In this document: in pieces, positions 9,296 through 18,070 of the stretch
How positions within the stretch are numbered: position 1 is the stretch's first letter
Layout of the letters: every line of letters starts with the position of its first letter
Assembly: GCA_900299415.1 (NCBI GenBank)
Contig: OMJT01000162.1
Coordinates: 1-42,754, forward strand
Length of the DNA: 42,754 bases
Source of the DNA: Opitutales bacterium
GTDB lineage: Bacteria > Verrucomicrobiota > Verrucomicrobiia > Opitutales > Opitutaceae
Direction of reading: 5' to 3'
The notes under the pieces: generated by a model
Databases searched by the model: none
The model's input: only the letters and a program-made list of their open reading frames with translations
What the model was told of the DNA's origin: nothing
Program-made: the position numbers and the translations under genes

Positions 9296-10618
9296 GTGTC
9301 CACTTCGCCCTCCCCCGCCGCCCCCCGTCGCCTGTCGCTCGGCGTGATCTTCCTCACGCTGTACATCGACCTGATCGGCTTCTCGATCATCTTCCCGCTC
9401 GGGCCGGACTTGATCCGGCACTACCTGGAGCTGGAGGGGAACGGCGGGCTGGTCGGCTGGGTGGTGACGCAGCTCCTCGGCCTGGCCCGGAGCCTCGGGA
9501 TCGACAGCTACCCGGAGGTGCTCTTTGGCGGCGTGCTGAGCTCGGTCTTCTCGATCCTGCAGTTCGTCTTTTCGCCCTTCTGGGGCTCGGTCTCCGACCG
9601 CCGGGGCCGGCGCAGCGTGCTCGAACTGACCGTCCTTGGCACGGCCCTCGGCTACCTGCTCTGGGTGTTCAGCGGCTCCTTCTGGCTTTTCCTCGTCTCA
9701 CGGGTCGTCTGCGGCGCGTTCAGCGGCAACATCTCGGTCGCGACCGCCGCCGTGGCCGACGTGACGTCCCGGGCCGAACGCTCGAAGGCCATGGGCATCG
9801 TGGGCGCGGCCTTCGGGCTCGGGCTGGTGACCGGCCCGACGATCGGCGGCCTCACGGCCGGCTTCAATCTGCTCCAGAACCATCCCTCGCTCGCCCGGTT
9901 CGGGATCAACCCGTTCTCCGTGCCGGCGCTGATCTCGTTCGCGCTATGCATGCTGAACTTCGTGTGGATCCAGCGCCGCTTCAAGGAGACCCTCGCCCCC
10001 GAGACGCGCGGTGAGGCGCAGGAGCCCCGCCTGCGCAACCCGGTCTCCGCCATCCTCGGGCTCGGCAGCCCCGAGATCCGGCGGGCCAACCTCGTCGCGT
10101 TCGTCTTCTCGGTCGCGTTCGTCGCAATGGAGTCGTCGCTCACCTTCCTTGCCACCCGGCGCTTCGGCTACACCGCGCGGGCAAACAGTATGCTCCTCGG
10201 TTACCTCGGAGTCTGCGCGGTTATCACGCAGGGCTACATCGTCCGCAAGCTGCTCACCCGGATGGAGGAGACCAAGGTGCTTAACCTCGGCCTCGCGCTC
10301 ACCGCGGCCGGCCTGCTCCTCGTCGGCTTCGCCCCGCAGCCATGGATGCTCTATGTCGGCCTCGCCGTGCTCGCGGGCGGGTCGGGCCTGGTCAATCCCG
10401 CCACAACCGGCCTGATCTCGCTCTACGCCAAGGCCGAGGAACAGGGCCGGGTGCTCGGCATCTTCCGCTCGCTGGGCTCGCTGTCCCGCGCAATCACCCC
10501 GGTATGTGCCGGCGTGGCGTTCTGGGCCCTCGGCTCCACCGTGGTCTTCGCCGCCGGCGCCGCCATGGCCATCGCCGCCCTGTTTCTCAGCACCTCCCTG
10601 CCCAAGCCGGTGAAATGA
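9296..10618 (+). CDS. MFS transporter (DHA1/TetA-like)
   Basis: LGVIFLTLYIDLIGFSIIFPLGPDLI...FSPFWGSVSDRRGRRSVLELTVLGTALGYLLW; GTG start proposed (VSTSPSPAAPRRLSLG). Confidence 0.88.
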   Translation: MSTSPSPAAPRRLSLGVIFLTLYIDLIGFSIIFPLGPDLIRHYLELEGNGGLVGWVVTQLLGLARSLGIDSYPEVLFGGVLSSVFSILQFVFSPFWGSVSDRRGRRSVLELTVLGTALGYLLWVFSGSFWLFLVSRVVCGAFSGNISVATAAVADVTSRAERSKAMGIVGAAFGLGLVTGPTIGGLTAGFNLLQNHPSLARFGINPFSVPALISFALCMLNFVWIQRRFKETLAPETRGEAQEPRLRNPVSAILGLGSPEIRRANLVAFVFSVAFVAMESSLTFLATRRFGYTARANSMLLGYLGVCAVITQGYIVRKLLTRMEETKVLNLGLALTAAGLLLVGFAPQPWMLYVGLAVLAGGSGLVNPATTGLISLYAKAEEQGRVLGIFRSLGSLSRAITPVCAGVAFWALGSTVVFAAGAAMAIAALFLSTSLPKPVK

Positions 10619-11811
10619 GCCCGTTCCTGCCCCGCGCCTTACCCTACCTTCTCGCCGCCGGCTTGCTCCTGCTCGCGCCGGGCTGCGCCTCCATCCAGTC
10701 CGCCATCTCGCGGCCGGGTTTTACCAAGCTGTCTGAGCCGCTGGTGGTCCTGCCTGCCGAGCGCCTCGGCAACCTCCTCCTCGTCCAGGCCAAGTGGGAC
10801 CGTTCCGGCCCCTATCGCTTCCTCATCGACACGGGCTCTTCCGCCACACTCGTCTCGCCCGATTTCGCCCGCCGCTACGGCGTGAGCTCGAGCCAGCCAC
10901 CAGCTGCACCCGAGGTCCTGATCGGCACCGCCCGCGGTGCCACCCGCGCCCTTCCCGCCACGACCATCAAGCGAATCGAGCTCGGCGACGCTCGCTTCGA
11001 CGACGTCCCGGCCCTCATCCTCGACACCGAGCCCATCTCGCTTGCCCTTGGAGTAAAGGTCGACGGCATCCTCGGCTTCCCGCTTTTCCGTGAGACGGTC
11101 CTCAGCCTCGACTACCCCGCCGCACAGGTGCAGCTGGCGCGCCCCACCGCTGGCCATGGACGGCCCGGCACCACCATCCCGTTCAACAATCTCCGGAAGA
11201 TCCCCGCCATACCCGTCCGAGTCGGCGACGCCTCACCCCTCGTGCTAATCGACTCCGGGAGCGACGGCCCCCTGAGCCTCAATCCGGTCGGACTCGCCCT
11301 GAATTACGCCGTGTCCCAGCGCCCCGGCGGCGTGACGGCGACGCTGACCGTCGACGAGCCTCGGACCTTCGCTCGGCTCGACGGCGCCGTGCACTTAGGT
11401 GACATCGTCCTTGACCGCCCTATTGTTCAGCTGACCGACGGCCTCTCGGCGATCGGCGGCGGCGTGCTGCAACATTTCCGCGTGACCTTCGACCAGGCGC
11501 ACAATGAGGTGACCTTTTTCCGGGAACAGGGCGGCCCCGTCACGATGGCCCCGCTGCGCAGCCCCGGCCTGAGCTTCACGAACAAGGGCGTGTACTGGCA
11601 GGTGGCCGCCGTCATCCCCCAATCCCCCGCCGCCGCCTCCGCGATCCAGAAGGGCGACCTCGTGGTCCGCATCGACGGCGAGCCCATCAACCAGTGGGAC
11701 CGCCGCCGCTTCGACAACCTCGTGGCCTCGGCGCGTGAAGTGACCTATACCCTGCAGAACGGCACCCGCGAAAGCCACGTGACCGTGGCCACGTATGAGC
11801 TGGTGCCGTGA
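10615..11811 (+). CDS. Retropepsin-like aspartic protease with C-terminal PDZ domain, predicted lipoprotein
   Basis: Lipobox-like LLLLAPGCAS; YRFLIDTGSSATLVS; second LVLIDSGSDGPLSL; PDZ AASAIQKGDLVVRIDGEPINQWD; ATGA overlap with MFS gene. Confidence 0.82.
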   Translation: MSPFLPRALPYLLAAGLLLLAPGCASIQSAISRPGFTKLSEPLVVLPAERLGNLLLVQAKWDRSGPYRFLIDTGSSATLVSPDFARRYGVSSSQPPAAPEVLIGTARGATRALPATTIKRIELGDARFDDVPALILDTEPISLALGVKVDGILGFPLFRETVLSLDYPAAQVQLARPTAGHGRPGTTIPFNNLRKIPAIPVRVGDASPLVLIDSGSDGPLSLNPVGLALNYAVSQRPGGVTATLTVDEPRTFARLDGAVHLGDIVLDRPIVQLTDGLSAIGGGVLQHFRVTFDQAHNEVTFFREQGGPVTMAPLRSPGLSFTNKGVYWQVAAVIPQSPAAASAIQKGDLVVRIDGEPINQWDRRRFDNLVASAREVTYTLQNGTRESHVTVATYELVP

Positions 11812-11859
11812 CGACGGACCACCTCGCGCGTACATCCCGGCCCCCGCTTCGCCTTCACC

Positions 11860-13194
11860 TCAGTTTCTGCGCAGCAGAAACGCTCCGGCTCCATCGTGAC
11901 CAGTTTCCCACGGGCGACTGAGGAGACTCTGCTCGAGCTTGAACGGGCTGCCGGCTCGGCTGTTGAAGAACTCGCGCACGACACCCTCGTTTTCCTCCGG
12001 GTCTAGGCTGCAGGTCGAGTAGACCAACCGGCCACCCGGGGCCACGAGGCGCGCCGCGGCGTGGAGGAGCTCGAGCTGCTGCCGGGCGTGCTTGCGGAAG
12101 TCGCCCTCCTGCAAGCGCCACTTCACGTCCACCCGGTGCCGCATCACGCCCGTGTTCGAGCAGGGCACGTCGAGCAGCACCGCGGGAAACAGCAGCGGCA
12201 GCCGATGTTCCTTCAGTTCGGGACCGGCGCCGCGGAGTAGGTCGCACTGGACCAGCGCAACATCCACGCCGTGTGCGCGGGCAAGATTTTCCTTCAGGCG
12301 CTCAATGCGCGGGCCCGGCAGGTCCAGTGCCACGACCCGGCCCGCACTGGCCGTGCCGCCCCCGGCAGCGCGGCGGAGCAGGTCGGCCAACTGCAGGCTT
12401 TTGCCCCCAGGCGCGGCGCAGACGTCAAGCACGTCCTCGCCCGGCTGCACGCCGAGCAACTCGACCGCGAGGCGCGTGCCCGGGTCCTGCAGGTAGATCG
12501 CGCCCGACTTGAGCAGCGGCTCGACCTCCGCCCAGCGGCCGGCCGGGATCTCATAAAAACCGGACCACGCGGTGATCTTCATCCATTCCGGCGGCGCCCC
12601 GTCCGCCCGCCAGCGGGCATGCACCGGCGCCGGCTGCTGGTTCCACTCGAGCAGCGGGCGGGTGGCGGCGGCGCCAAAATGCCGCAGCCAGCGCGCCACG
12701 AGCCATTCGGGATGGGAGAAGAATTCCGCCAGGGTCCCCGCAGGCGCCACTTTGGGCGGCGGCGGCGCGACAAGCCGGCCGGCGAGCTTGCGAACCACGG
12801 CGTTGACCATCCGCGCCTCGGCGGGACTGGACAGTTCCTTGGTCCGCTCCACCGCATGGTGCACGATGCGCGCGATGAGGCCATCCTCGGCCGGATTTGG
12901 GCCGGCCTCCAACAGCTCAAAGCCCGCCAGCAGCAGCGCCGCCCGAGTGGAAAACCGCGGGGGATGTGCGATCAGCCGGGAAAGTTCACCGTCAATTCGC
13001 CCAAAATGCCGGATCACCCCGAAAACCAGATGCTGGCACCGCGCCCGCTCGGCCGTCGACAGGCCCCGGGGCAAACCCGCCAACAGTTCGTCGACCCGCT
13101 CGCGCTGGTCCAGCCAGCGCGCAATAACCCCGGCGGCGGCCATCCAGGCCCCCGCCGTGGGCATGGCCTTGCCCGTCACGCCCTTAGTCGTCAT
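11860..13194 (-). CDS. rsmB: 16S rRNA (cytosine-C5)-methyltransferase, RsmB/Sun type
   Basis: NusB-like N-terminal region; VLDVCAAPGGKSLQLADLL, LDVPCSNTGVMRHRVDVKWR, VYSTCSLDPEENEGVVREF; start placed at MTTKGVTG. Confidence 0.88.
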   Translation of the reverse strand: MTTKGVTGKAMPTAGAWMAAAGVIARWLDQRERVDELLAGLPRGLSTAERARCQHLVFGVIRHFGRIDGELSRLIAHPPRFSTRAALLLAGFELLEAGPNPAEDGLIARIVHHAVERTKELSSPAEARMVNAVVRKLAGRLVAPPPPKVAPAGTLAEFFSHPEWLVARWLRHFGAAATRPLLEWNQQPAPVHARWRADGAPPEWMKITAWSGFYEIPAGRWAEVEPLLKSGAIYLQDPGTRLAVELLGVQPGEDVLDVCAAPGGKSLQLADLLRRAAGGGTASAGRVVALDLPGPRIERLKENLARAHGVDVALVQCDLLRGAGPELKEHRLPLLFPAVLLDVPCSNTGVMRHRVDVKWRLQEGDFRKHARQQLELLHAAARLVAPGGRLVYSTCSLDPEENEGVVREFFNSRAGSPFKLEQSLLSRPWETGHDGAGAFLLRRN

Positions 13195-13273
13195 GACGCC
13201 CCCCGACACACTGTTTGACATCATCCGCCATTGTCCGCTCAACTCTCCCGTTCAGGCTCTTCCACACGCAATC

Positions 13274-15118
13274 ATGAATTCCGACGCAGTCTCCGCGCTC
13301 ATCGCCAAAACCCCGTCCCTGAAGGCGGTCAAAGCCAAGCTGGAGGCGATGAAGCCCGGCAGCTACGTCGTCCACCAGAGCTGGGGCTTCGGCCAGATCA
13401 AGAAGTACGATGAGGACAGCCAGAAGCTGCACATCGATTTCAAGGGCAAGAAGGGCCACGCGATGGATCCGTCTTTCTGCGTCAACACCATGGAGGTGCT
13501 CGTCGAGAAGCACCTACTCGTCCGCAAGGAAACCGAGCCGAAGAAGATCGCCGAGCTGATCGAGGAGAACTCCGTGCAGCTCGTGATCGAGGCCCTGCAA
13601 GCCTACCCGAACAACGCCACCACCGCGATAGACCTTGAGATCACCCTCAGCCAGGTCGTGGGCGAAGAGAAGTTCAAGAAGTGGTGGTCCTCCGCCCGCA
13701 AGGCCATCGCCAAGGATCCGCGCATCGCCGTCCCGGCCAAGAAGACCGAGCTTTACGTGCTCCGCGAGGTCCCCGTCTCCGCGCAGGACGAGATCGTCGA
13801 GCAGTTCTCCGGCACCCGCTCCGCGCGCCGCCGCATCGCGCTCGCCGAGGAGCTCCTCGACGCCGCCGACCGCAAGACCCCCAAGCCCGAGCTCGCCGCC
13901 ATCCTCGCCGGCCTCGCCGAGGGCGTGAAGGACAGCAACCAGCTCACCGCCGCCGAGCGCCTCTACGGCGCGGCCGTGCGCGACGACCTCGCCAAGCTGC
14001 TGGGCGACGCCACCACTTACGAACCCAGCCAGGCCTCCCTCATCGGCAACGTTCGCGACCTCCCGGCCATCGCCGAGAAAGTCCCGGTTCACTTCCAGCG
14101 CCGCTTCCTCGAGCTGGTCAAGGAGACCTACCCGATCGAGTACCGCGACCTCGGCTTCACCCTGCTCAAGAGCAGTCAGGGCAAGTTCACCACCGAGTGC
14201 ATCAACTTCCTCGTCGAGAACGGCCACTCCGACGAACTCGCCGCCACCCTCAAGCGCTGGCAGACCGAGCAGAACCTTCGCGCCCCGGTCCTCCTCTGGA
14301 TCGTGAAGAACCGGCACTCGAAGAAGTTCGCCAAGCTGCTCAACGACCTCATCACCCCGCGCCTCCTCAGCGCCATCTTCTTCGCCATCGACTACGAGGC
14401 CCTCCAGGCCGCCAGCGCCCGCCGCATCCCGCTGGGCGACATCCTCAGCGAAGACGCCGACCTCATCGCCGACCTGCTCTCGACCGCCGACCCCGAGACC
14501 GCGCGCGACCTCGCCAACACCCTTATGCTCAACCAGGGCTTCGAGGAGCTGACGAAGAAGTCCCTGATCGCCCGTTTCATCAAGATCTTCCCCGGCATCC
14601 AGTCCCTCGTCGCCAGCGACGCCGCATCCAAGGAGGAGCAGTTGCTCGTCTCCCGCGAGAGCTACGAGCGCAAGCGCACCGAGTACGAGACCATCGTCTC
14701 GAAGAAGATCCCCGAGAACTCCAAGGCCATCGCCGTCGCCCGCGAGCACGGCGACCTCAAGGAGAACTCCGAGTACAAAATGGCCAAGCAGGACCAGCAG
14801 GTCCTCATGGCGCAGAAGGGTCAGCTCGAGAAGGAACTCGGGCGTGCCCGCATCACCGACTTCAAGGACGCTGGCCTCGATCAGGTCAGCGTCGGCAGCA
14901 TCGTCGAGGTGCGCGACCTCAAGGGCGGCAAATCCGCCCGCTACACCGTGCTCGGCGCGTGGGACAGCGACCCCGACAAGGGCATCATCTCCTACAAAAC
15001 CCCGCTCGGGCTCGCCCTCCTCGGCAAGAAGCCCGGTGACCAGGTCAAGGTGAAGATCGGCGGCTCCGAGGAAGCGTACGAGGTCACGAACCTCGCCCGC
15101 TACGTCGACGCGGTCTGA
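13274..15118 (+). CDS. greA: GreA/GreB-type transcription elongation factor with ~450-aa N-terminal extension
   Basis: C-terminus YETIVSKKIPENSKAIAVAREHGDLKENSEYKMAKQDQQVL...YTVLGAWDSDPDKGIISYKTPLGLALLGKKPGDQVKV is Gre coiled coil plus C-domain; N-terminus PGSYVVHQSWGFGQIKKYDEDSQKLHIDF resembles a small beta-barrel. Confidence 0.88.
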   Translation: MNSDAVSALIAKTPSLKAVKAKLEAMKPGSYVVHQSWGFGQIKKYDEDSQKLHIDFKGKKGHAMDPSFCVNTMEVLVEKHLLVRKETEPKKIAELIEENSVQLVIEALQAYPNNATTAIDLEITLSQVVGEEKFKKWWSSARKAIAKDPRIAVPAKKTELYVLREVPVSAQDEIVEQFSGTRSARRRIALAEELLDAADRKTPKPELAAILAGLAEGVKDSNQLTAAERLYGAAVRDDLAKLLGDATTYEPSQASLIGNVRDLPAIAEKVPVHFQRRFLELVKETYPIEYRDLGFTLLKSSQGKFTTECINFLVENGHSDELAATLKRWQTEQNLRAPVLLWIVKNRHSKKFAKLLNDLITPRLLSAIFFAIDYEALQAASARRIPLGDILSEDADLIADLLSTADPETARDLANTLMLNQGFEELTKKSLIARFIKIFPGIQSLVASDAASKEEQLLVSRESYERKRTEYETIVSKKIPENSKAIAVAREHGDLKENSEYKMAKQDQQVLMAQKGQLEKELGRARITDFKDAGLDQVSVGSIVEVRDLKGGKSARYTVLGAWDSDPDKGIISYKTPLGLALLGKKPGDQVKVKIGGSEEAYEVTNLARYVDAV

Positions 15119-15209
15119 GCCGGGGATTACTTCCCGGTTTCGCTGGTCGATCTCCCGGTCAACCCCACGAGAGAACGCCCGGCCGCAGAACCGACGAGAT
15201 GGATTCCTC

Positions 15210-15848
15210 ATGACCCATCGACCCTTCGTCGGTCTCGCGCTTGGCCTGCTCCTGGCCGCTGGCGGCCTCGGCGCCGCCTCGGCACCCTCGCCGAAGGCCG
15301 GCACTCCCACCGCTCCGGCCAAGCCAGCCGCGCCCAAGACCGAGACCATCGACCTCGATGCTAAGGGCCGCATCGCCCTCGTTCTGCCCGCCGGGTGGAC
15401 CGCCACCCACCCGAGCCCAGATAACCCGCGTGTCCTCCGGTTCGAGGCCCCCGAGGGCGTCAATGCCAGCGCGGACGTGTCCTTCTATCTCCCCGCCGAC
15501 GACAGCCTCGAAACCGCCGCCGACATCCGTGCCAAGGCCATCGAGCTGGCCGAGGACGAAGCTGATCGGTCGGTCGAGAAGCGCACCGTGCTCCAGACCT
15601 ACAAGCTGCGCAGTGGCTACGGGTACTACAGTAGCTACACCGACCCCAACCTGGTGGGCAAAAAGCCCGTGCCGAACGACTACAAGACCGTCACCCTAGG
15701 CATCGTCCGTCCCGCTCCCGGCATCGTGGGGATCGTCCGGATCTACTGTGATGACCTCGCTGGTCCGGACTTTCAGCAGCTCCACGGCATGATCGAGAAC
15801 CTCGAGCTTCTCGGCCCCGGCGGCGGCCGCCGGCGCGCCCAGTTCTAA
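15210..15848 (+). CDS. Hypothetical secreted protein
   Basis: Signal peptide MTHRPFVGLALGLLLAAGGLGAASA; globular region, no family recognised. Confidence 0.7.
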   Translation: MTHRPFVGLALGLLLAAGGLGAASAPSPKAGTPTAPAKPAAPKTETIDLDAKGRIALVLPAGWTATHPSPDNPRVLRFEAPEGVNASADVSFYLPADDSLETAADIRAKAIELAEDEADRSVEKRTVLQTYKLRSGYGYYSSYTDPNLVGKKPVPNDYKTVTLGIVRPAPGIVGIVRIYCDDLAGPDFQQLHGMIENLELLGPGGGRRRAQF

Positions 15849-15919
15849 AAAAAGCCGGCTTCCCGGTTGCCAACGCCGTTTTCCGGCGTCATTGCAGTGT
15901 GCGCTACCCCACTCCGCCC

Positions 15920-16357
15920 ATGAAACCCTTTCGGATCCTGGTGCTGTTTCTGTACCTCCTCGTCGGACTGCGCGCGGCGGACTCGATCCAGGTGGCCGGC
16001 GTGATCGCGATGGGACCCGGCAATGCCCTGGTCCGCCTGATCAACTCCACGACCGGCTTCGCGGCCTGGGTTTCGATCGGCGACACCTTTTCCGGCTACC
16101 GCGTGCAGTCCTATAATGCCTCAGCTGACGGAAAGAGCGACAGCGTGACCCTCAACGGCAACGGAGGATCGCTCCGCCTTTCCCTAGCCGTGCCCAAAGT
16201 CCGCAGCTCCACGGCTCGCGGCGGCGCCGCCACGCCTGCGGCAGCCCCGGGGGTCATCGCGCTGCCCGCCCCGGCCGACCAGCTCGTCCCCGCCACCCCA
16301 CCTCCTCCCAGCCTGGTACCCGAGGCCGCCCCGCCCCCGGCACCCGCCGCGATTTGA
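15920..16357 (+). CDS. Hypothetical secreted protein; possible GspC/PilP-like homology-region fold
   Basis: Signal peptide MKPFRILVLFLYLLVGLRAADS, then VAGVIAMGPGNALVRLINSTTGFAAWVSIGDTFSGYRVQSY; Pro/Ala-rich tail. Confidence 0.6.
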   Translation: MKPFRILVLFLYLLVGLRAADSIQVAGVIAMGPGNALVRLINSTTGFAAWVSIGDTFSGYRVQSYNASADGKSDSVTLNGNGGSLRLSLAVPKVRSSTARGGAATPAAAPGVIALPAPADQLVPATPPPPSLVPEAAPPPAPAAI

Positions 16358-16527
16358 CCGCCGGCCACCTGAAGCGGGGCCACGAATCCACCGTTCCCGG
16401 ATAGCGGGTTGACGCGACTGCCTTGTCATGGGGCTTGGTGAAACCATGCTCGCCCCAGACTTTGCACGCTTTTCCGGATTTTCCCGTCGCCGGGGCCGCG
16501 CCGAAAGAGCGCCTGGACCTCGCCGCG

Positions 16528-17094
16528 ATGCCTGACGATCCTCCGACCGAACCGCGGGACTTCGCCTCCCTCTACCGCGCCACACTCGCGCCGCTGCGCC
16601 GCTACCTTTCGCGCCTGCTCGGCAATGCCAGCGAGGCGCAGGACGTCGCCCATGATGCCTACCTCCGGGTCTACCCCGTCGTCGCCCGCGACCAGGCCGC
16701 CCAGCCCCGCGCCCTCCTTTACCTCACCGCCCGCCGGCTGGCCATCAACCGGCTCAAGCGCCGGAGCATCTCGCCCTTCGTCCGCGACGCCGCCGACACC
16801 GAGACCGCCGCCACCACCGCGCCCGGGGTCGCCCAGCAGATCATGGCCCGCCAGGAGCTGGACCTGCTCGAGCAGGCGATCGCCGGCCTGCCCGAGGGCT
16901 GCCGCACCGTGCTGCTCCTCCGCAAGCTCGATCTGCTCTCGCACCGGGAGATCGCCTCCCGCCTCGGTATCACCGTCAGCACGGTCGAGAAACAACACGC
17001 CCGCGCCCTCCGGCTGCTCCGCGCTGCCCTCCCCGAGACCATGGTGCCCGCCCCCGCGGGCGGCACGACGCCACGGGCCACCGTTCAACCATGA
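16528..17094 (+). CDS. ECF-type RNA polymerase sigma factor
   Basis: FASLYRATLAPLRRYLSRLLGNASEAQDVAHDAYLRVY (region 2) and LPEGCRTVLLLRKLDLLSHREIASRLGITVSTVEKQHARALRLLR (region 4). Confidence 0.93.
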   Translation: MPDDPPTEPRDFASLYRATLAPLRRYLSRLLGNASEAQDVAHDAYLRVYPVVARDQAAQPRALLYLTARRLAINRLKRRSISPFVRDAADTETAATTAPGVAQQIMARQELDLLEQAIAGLPEGCRTVLLLRKLDLLSHREIASRLGITVSTVEKQHARALRLLRAALPETMVPAPAGGTTPRATVQP

Positions 17095-18059
17095 AGACTC
17101 CGCTTTCCCCTGCCCTTGGCGAGGCCGACGAACAGGCCTCCCTCTGGGCGGCCCGCCTCGACGGCGGTAAACTCGACGCCGCCGCCCGCGGCGAACTCGA
17201 GACCTGGCTCGGCCAAGCCCCGGAAAACCGCGCGCTGCTCTCCCGGTACTGCCAGCTCTCCACCGACCTCGAGCAGGCGCTCGCACCCGAACTCGCGGCC
17301 CCACCGGCCGACCGCGGCTCGCGCCGCGCTTGGCTCATCGGCGCCGTGGCTGCCGCCGCGGCCATCGCTGTGACATTCACCTTCTGGCGTCCGACGGCGT
17401 CCGTCCAGCAGGTAGCGACGGTCGCCGGCGGCCGGCAGACGATCATGCTCGGGGACCGCACCCAGGTCGAACTCAACGCCCGCACCAAGCTCGAATTCCG
17501 AAACACGGGCGCCGAGCGCCGCGTGCGGCTGTTCGAGGGCGAGGCCTTCTTCTCCGTCAGCCACGATGCCAGCCGGCCGTTCTTCGTCGAGACCCCGGCC
17601 GGCAGCGTCCGCGTCACCGGCACGAAGTTCAACGTCCGGGCGGAAACCCCTGCCGACCTCGAGGTCATCGTGGCCGAGGGCTCGGTCGAGATGAGCCTGC
17701 CGGCGACCAGCCCGGTCGGCGCCGCCCGGACCGCACTCCGGCCCGGCAACCGTGGCTTCGTCCGCAACGGCGCCCTCGAAAAAGAGCTGCTGGCGGGCGA
17801 GGCCCTGGACGCCGCGCTCGCCTGGCGCACGGGCGACCTCGTACTCAGCGGCCTGACCCTGCAGCAGGCCCTGCAGCGCTTCGGTCGCTACCACAACCAG
17901 TCGTTCGCCATCAGCTCCGCTGCCGCCGCCAAGCTTCCGGGCGGGCGCGCCAAGCTCGACGATCTCGACGGCTTCCTCGACGGCATCAGACAACCGCTCG
18001 AGGTGCAGGCCGCGCGCGAAGGCGACCTGATACGCATCCGGTTGGTCGGCGAACCCTAA
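17091..18059 (+). CDS. FecR-type anti-sigma factor
   Basis: ATGA overlap with sigma gene; WLGQAPENRALLSRY, TM segment WLIGAVAAAAAIAVTFTFW, LGDRTQVELNARTKLEF...FEGEAFFSVSHDASRPFFVETPAGSVRVTGTKFNV. Confidence 0.93.
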   Translation: MKTPLSPALGEADEQASLWAARLDGGKLDAAARGELETWLGQAPENRALLSRYCQLSTDLEQALAPELAAPPADRGSRRAWLIGAVAAAAAIAVTFTFWRPTASVQQVATVAGGRQTIMLGDRTQVELNARTKLEFRNTGAERRVRLFEGEAFFSVSHDASRPFFVETPAGSVRVTGTKFNVRAETPADLEVIVAEGSVEMSLPATSPVGAARTALRPGNRGFVRNGALEKELLAGEALDAALAWRTGDLVLSGLTLQQALQRFGRYHNQSFAISSAAAAKLPGGRAKLDDLDGFLDGIRQPLEVQAAREGDLIRIRLVGEP

Positions 18060-18070
18060 CCGCCCCGGAC

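Noticed and set aside
12572-13273. N-terminal extension of the GreA ORF
   Set aside because: Antisense to rsmB; real start is at 13274 (MNSDAVSALIAKTPSLKAVKAKL)
13681-15039. 452-aa plus-strand ORF in another frame within greA
   Set aside because: Arg/Pro/His-rich frame-shifted shadow of the true CDS
15119-15145. CCGGG-gattactt-CCCGG hairpin after greA as a terminator
   Set aside because: Only a 5-bp stem and no U-tract
13514-15463. 649-aa minus-strand ORF opposite greA-like gene
   Set aside because: Antisense shadow ORF of high-GC coding DNA; composition (Leu/Glu/Val/Gly/Ala-rich, no motifs) mirrors the sense codons and the sense strand encodes a clear Gre factor
17330-18070. N-terminal extension of the TonB receptor ORF
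   Set aside because: Overlaps fecR out of frame and is Arg/Pro/His-rich; signal peptide begins at 18071
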